Shown piece after piece: positions 4,354 to 7,097 of a stretch of DNA of 7,097 bases. The notes beneath the pieces are model-generated. The model searched no databases, was not told the DNA's origin, and saw only the letters and a program-made list of their open reading frames with translations. Source of the stretch: Deltaproteobacteria bacterium. Lineage in GTDB: Bacteria; Desulfobacterota; Binatia; Bin18. The stretch spans positions 1 through 7,097 of the forward strand of contig JACQEL010000284.1 in the NCBI GenBank assembly GCA_016200595.1. The letters are read 5' to 3'. The position numbers were made by a program, and so were the translations under genes. How positions within the stretch are numbered: position 1 is the stretch's first letter; each line of letters opens with the position of its first letter.

Positions 4354-7097
4354 CGTTCACGTGATGATATTCCTGCAACGACCGCACGTGCAGCAGCCCT
4401 TGGTGCAAGCGCGCAATTCCCTCGGCGGCGGCGTCAGCGGCGGCAATGGTGGTAAAGTAAGGAACACGACATTCCAGAGCACTGCGACGGATCGAGAAAG
4501 AATCAGCCACAGTTTGAACTCCTTCGATGGTGTTGATCACTAACGCGACCGCCCCGGCACGAATGATATCGACAATGTGCGGCGACCCTTCAATCACTTT
4601 GTTCACTGACTCAGCCACAATGCCAGCCTCACACAAATAGACCGCAGTGCCACGTGTAGCAATAATGGAAAACCCATTTTCCACCAAGCGCCGGGCAATG
4701 GGCAGGAGGGCGGGCTTGTCATAGTCGCGCACGCTCAGGAAAGCTTTGCCCTGCATGGGTAAGAGGGTGCCAGCAGCGATTTGCGCCTTGGCAAAGGCCA
4801 TGGCAAAAGAAGTGTCCACCCCCATCACCTCGCCGGTGGACTTCATTTCCGGCCCCAGCAGCGTGTCCACCCCGGGAAACTTAATGAACGGAAACACGGC
4901 TTCTTTGACACTGATGTGCTGCGGTATGACTTCGCGGGTGAAATTGAGCTCGCGCAAAGTTCTGCCCGCCATCACCCGGGCGGCCAGTTTGGCCAGCGGC
5001 ACGCCAATCGCCTTGCTAACGAACGGAACCGTACGCGAGGCCCGTGGATTCACCTCCAACACATACACGGTGTCACCTTTGACCGCGAACTGCACATTCA
5101 TCAGACCGACTACCTGGAGTTCTTTCGCCAGGAGCACGGTTTGCCGACGGATCTCGTCCTGCACCGCTGACGAGAGACGACGTGGAGGCAAAGAACAAGC
5201 GCTGTCGCCCGAGTGCACCCCAGCTAATTCAATATGCTCCATGATCCCGCCGATGACCACCTCTTGCCCGTCACTCACTGCGTCTACATCGACCTCGGTC
5301 GCATCATCAAGAAACTTATCGACTAACACAGGGTGTTCAGGCGAGGCCAACACCGCCTCACGCATATAGCGTCGCAGATTTTCTTCATCGTAAACGAGCT
5401 GCATAGCTCGACCGCCAAGCACGTAGGAAGGCCGGACGAGGACCGGGTAGCCAATTTCAGCGGCGATGCGTAGCGCTTCCTCAGGAGAGCGGGACGTCCC
5501 ACTCGGCGGCTGGCGCAGTCTTAATATGTCGAGCACTTCCTTGAACCGCTCTCGGTCCTCGGCCCGGTCGATCGAATCCGGCGACGTGCCAAGAATAGGT
5601 ACTCCGGCTTGCTCCAACGGGACCGCCAGTTTCAGCGGCGTCTGACCACCGAACTGCACGATGACACCAAAGGGGTTTTCCTCTCGCACGATGTTGAGGA
5701 CGTCTTCCAGAGTCAGTGGCTCAAAGTAGAGCTTGTCTGACGTATCGTAATCCGTGCTCACAGTCTCTGGATTACAGTTGACCATGATGGTCTCGAAGTC
5801 GTCTTCTTTTAAGGCAAAGGCCGCGTGCACACAGCAGTAATCGAATTCAATGCCTTGACCGATACGGTTAGGACCACCACCCAGGATGACAACCTTGCGG
5901 CGATTTGTCGGTTGCGCCTCGTCTTCGCCTTCGTAGGTGGAATAGAGATAAGGGGTATGAGCGACAAACTCAGCCGCGCAGGTATCAACGGTCTTATACA
6001 CGGGCACGATACCCCACTGCTCGCGCTTTGCGCGTATCTCAGCCTCGCTGCACCCTAGCAACTGGGCGAGACGTACGTCGGAGAAGCCCATACGCTTCGC
6101 GAAGCGAAGCAAGTCCGGCGTCCGATGTCCGGCGTCCGGCGTCTCAGGACTTGAAGTCTGGGTTTGGATTTCTTTCTCAAATTGAACGATTTGGGCAATG
6201 TTTTCTAAGAACCAAGGATCGATCTTGGTAATCTGATACAATTCTTCAACTCCCATTCCCAGTCGCAGAGCATCAGCCACATACCAGAGACGTTCAGCGT
6301 TCGGCGTGTGCAGTCGCTCCTGTATAGACTCAAGTCCTTCTTGACGCCGGACGCCGGACGCCGGACGCCGGACTCTTTCTTCAAACCCATAGCTGCCAAT
6401 TTCTAATGACCGCAAAGCCTTCTGCAGCGCCTCCTTAAAGGTACGGCCAATCGCCATCGCCTCACCCACCGACTTCATTTGCGGCCCGAGAGTATCTTGG
6501 GTCTGGGGAAATTTGTCAAAAGTGAAACGCGGGACTTTTACCACGACATAATCGATGGTCGGCTCGAAACAGGCAGGCGTCTCACGCGTGATATCGTTGG
6601 GGATCTCGTCCAGGGTATAGCCGATGGCTAGCTTAGCCGCGATCTTGGCGATCGGGAAACCTGTTGCCTTACTAGCCAGGGCCGACGAGCGCGACACGCG
6701 CGGATTCATCTCGATCACCACCATACGGCCGGTGTCAGGGTGAGTGGCGAACTGAATGTTCGAGCCGCCAGTGTCTACGCCGATCTCACGGATGATGCGC
6801 AAAGCGGCGTCACGCATGATCTGGTATTCTTTATCGGTCAACGTCTGTGCCGGCGCGACCGTGATCGAGTCACCCGTGTGCACCCCCATGGGATCGAGAT
6901 TTTCAATTGAGCAGACGATCACCACGTTATCCTTGCCGTCGCGCATCACCTCCAGCTCAAACTCTTTCCACCCCGCAATCGACTCTTCGATCAGCACTTC
7001 ATGGGTGGGCGAGGCTTCGAGTCCCCATTCCACCAGAGTGCGAAACTCAGCCAACGAGGAGACGATACTACCGCCAGCGCCCCCTAAGGTGCGCGAG
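4346..7097 (-). CDS. carB: Carbamoyl-phosphate synthase large subunit, N-terminus beyond window
   Basis: With CarA, makes carbamoyl phosphate from bicarbonate, glutamine-derived ammonia and two ATP, feeding arginine and pyrimidine synthesis. The frame stays open to the right edge, giving 916 residues; about 170 are missing by comparison with the 1073-residue E. coli protein. It begins at SRTLGGAGGS, the ATP-grasp glycine loop of the first half. Then: IEMNPRVSRSSALASKATG (end of the carboxyphosphate domain), the oligomerisation linker (fragment residues about 230-395), ILGGGPNRIGQGIEFDYCC (from about 403, second half), RPSYVLGGRAM, the catalytic loop EVNPRASRTVPF, and an MGS-like allosteric domain (about 775-916) with ATRGTA, VNKVIEG and INT, as in the effector site. 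The linker carries two heptamer-encoded insertions, together about 12 residues longer than E. coli. The reading frame and conserved motifs are intact, so it is probably functional. The final residues NEC are encoded by a heptamer array. Confidence 0.98.
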   Translation of the reverse strand, partial: SRTLGGAGGSIVSSLAEFRTLVEWGLEASPTHEVLIEESIAGWKEFELEVMRDGKDNVVIVCSIENLDPMGVHTGDSITVAPAQTLTDKEYQIMRDAALRIIREIGVDTGGSNIQFATHPDTGRMVVIEMNPRVSRSSALASKATGFPIAKIAAKLAIGYTLDEIPNDITRETPACFEPTIDYVVVKVPRFTFDKFPQTQDTLGPQMKSVGEAMAIGRTFKEALQKALRSLEIGSYGFEERVRRPASGVRRQEGLESIQERLHTPNAERLWYVADALRLGMGVEELYQITKIDPWFLENIAQIVQFEKEIQTQTSSPETPDAGHRTPDLLRFAKRMGFSDVRLAQLLGCSEAEIRAKREQWGIVPVYKTVDTCAAEFVAHTPYLYSTYEGEDEAQPTNRRKVVILGGGPNRIGQGIEFDYCCVHAAFALKEDDFETIMVNCNPETVSTDYDTSDKLYFEPLTLEDVLNIVREENPFGVIVQFGGQTPLKLAVPLEQAGVPILGTSPDSIDRAEDRERFKEVLDILRLRQPPSGTSRSPEEALRIAAEIGYPVLVRPSYVLGGRAMQLVYDEENLRRYMREAVLASPEHPVLVDKFLDDATEVDVDAVSDGQEVVIGGIMEHIELAGVHSGDSACSLPPRRLSSAVQDEIRRQTVLLAKELQVVGLMNVQFAVKGDTVYVLEVNPRASRTVPFVSKAIGVPLAKLAARVMAGRTLRELNFTREVIPQHISVKEAVFPFIKFPGVDTLLGPEMKSTGEVMGVDTSFAMAFAKAQIAAGTLLPMQGKAFLSVRDYDKPALLPIARRLVENGFSIIATRGTAVYLCEAGIVAESVNKVIEGSPHIVDIIRAGAVALVINTIEGVQTVADSFSIRRSALECRVPYFTTIAAADAAAEGIARLHQGLLHVRSLQEYHHVNEC
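6093..6106. repeat. 14-base perfect palindrome beside a heptamer array
   Basis: CGCTTCGCGAAGCG reads identically on both strands and ends 6 bases before the first GTCCGGC unit of the adjacent array. It encodes part of RFAKR in the CarB linker, a position where E. coli has similar basic residues, so it may simply reflect coding sequence. Confidence 0.45.
6113..6147. repeat. GTCCGGC heptamer array inside carB (array 1)
   Basis: Five consecutive 7-base units on the plus strand: GTCCGGC, GTCCGAT, GTCCGGC, GTCCGGC and a degraded GTCTCAG. Read in the carB frame it encodes PDAGHRTPD in the oligomerisation linker, about 7 residues longer than E. coli CarB at this point. The length of 35 is not a multiple of 3, so flanking bases must have compensated, or the insertion was not exactly the array. 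Confidence 0.9.
6292..6305. repeat. Possible two-unit heptamer (GTTCAGC, GTTCGGC) in carB
   Basis: Two adjacent units intermediate between the GTTCAGC type near the carB stop and the GTCCGGC type of the larger arrays. They encode part of PNAERL, a segment with the same length as E. coli CarB, so this could be native sequence that resembles the repeat by chance. Confidence 0.35.
6343..6373. repeat. GCCGGAC heptamer array inside carB (array 2, inverted)
   Basis: Four perfect tandem copies of GACGCCG plus GAC. This is the reverse complement of the unit in array 1: read on the minus strand it is GTCCGGC four times plus GTC. In the carB frame it encodes RVRRPASGVRRQ, in a different frame of the unit from array 1, and makes the linker about 5 residues longer than in E. 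coli. With array 1 it forms a 31-base inverted repeat (29 of 31 identical) around 199 bases. Confidence 0.9.

Noticed and set aside
4746..5369. 207-codon plus-strand open frame
   Set aside because: Antisense to conserved carB sequence, with Ser/Thr-rich low-information content and no known motif.
6113..6373. CRISPR array
   Set aside because: The units are 7 bases in uninterrupted tandem without spacers and lie inside an intact coding frame.
7052..7054. TTG as the start of carB
   Set aside because: The frame stays open to the window edge and encodes the conserved CarB glycine loop (TLGGAGGS) upstream, so this is an internal leucine codon and the gene is truncated by the window.

Overview
This is a 7.1 kb chromosomal stretch of moderately GC-rich DNA with bacterial gene structure. 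It carries three housekeeping or metabolic genes on the minus strand (two of them cut by the window edges) and a small toxin-antitoxin cassette on the plus strand. Codon use, gene content and period-7 repeats would fit an uncultured Gram-negative lineage, such as a deltaproteobacteria-like or Binatota/Tectomicrobia-like organism. That placement is an impression, not a demonstration.

Layout by region. Bases 1-1097 (minus): an acyl-CoA dehydrogenase lacking only its extreme C-terminus. Bases 1098-1441: a non-coding gap between divergent genes, holding a heptamer-derived hairpin and the probable control region of the toxin-antitoxin pair. Bases 1442-1994 (plus): a Phd/YefM-type antitoxin and a RelE/ParE-like toxin overlapping by 8 bases. 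Bases 2031-4184 (minus): complete RecG, convergent with the toxin across 36 bases. Bases 4185-4345: a spacer with a REP-like inverted repeat and a heptamer array that supplies the carB stop codon. Bases 4346-7097 (minus): CarB, the large subunit of carbamoyl-phosphate synthase, running off the right edge and missing about 170 N-terminal residues.

How the genes relate. In the minus direction the order is carB, then recG. They serve arginine/pyrimidine precursor synthesis and replication-fork rescue; they may be co-transcribed but are not functionally linked. The toxin-antitoxin pair sits in the opposite orientation between recG and the dehydrogenase gene and looks like an accessory insertion.

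The most interesting signal is a family of 7-base tandem repeats (GTCCGGC, GTTCAGC/ATTCAGC, TTATAGC). They occur in spacers, at the carB stop codon, and twice inside carB. The two internal arrays are inverted relative to each other, match at 29 of 31 positions, and encode short extra peptides in the linker domain of CarB. I did not find a convincing novel multigene system.
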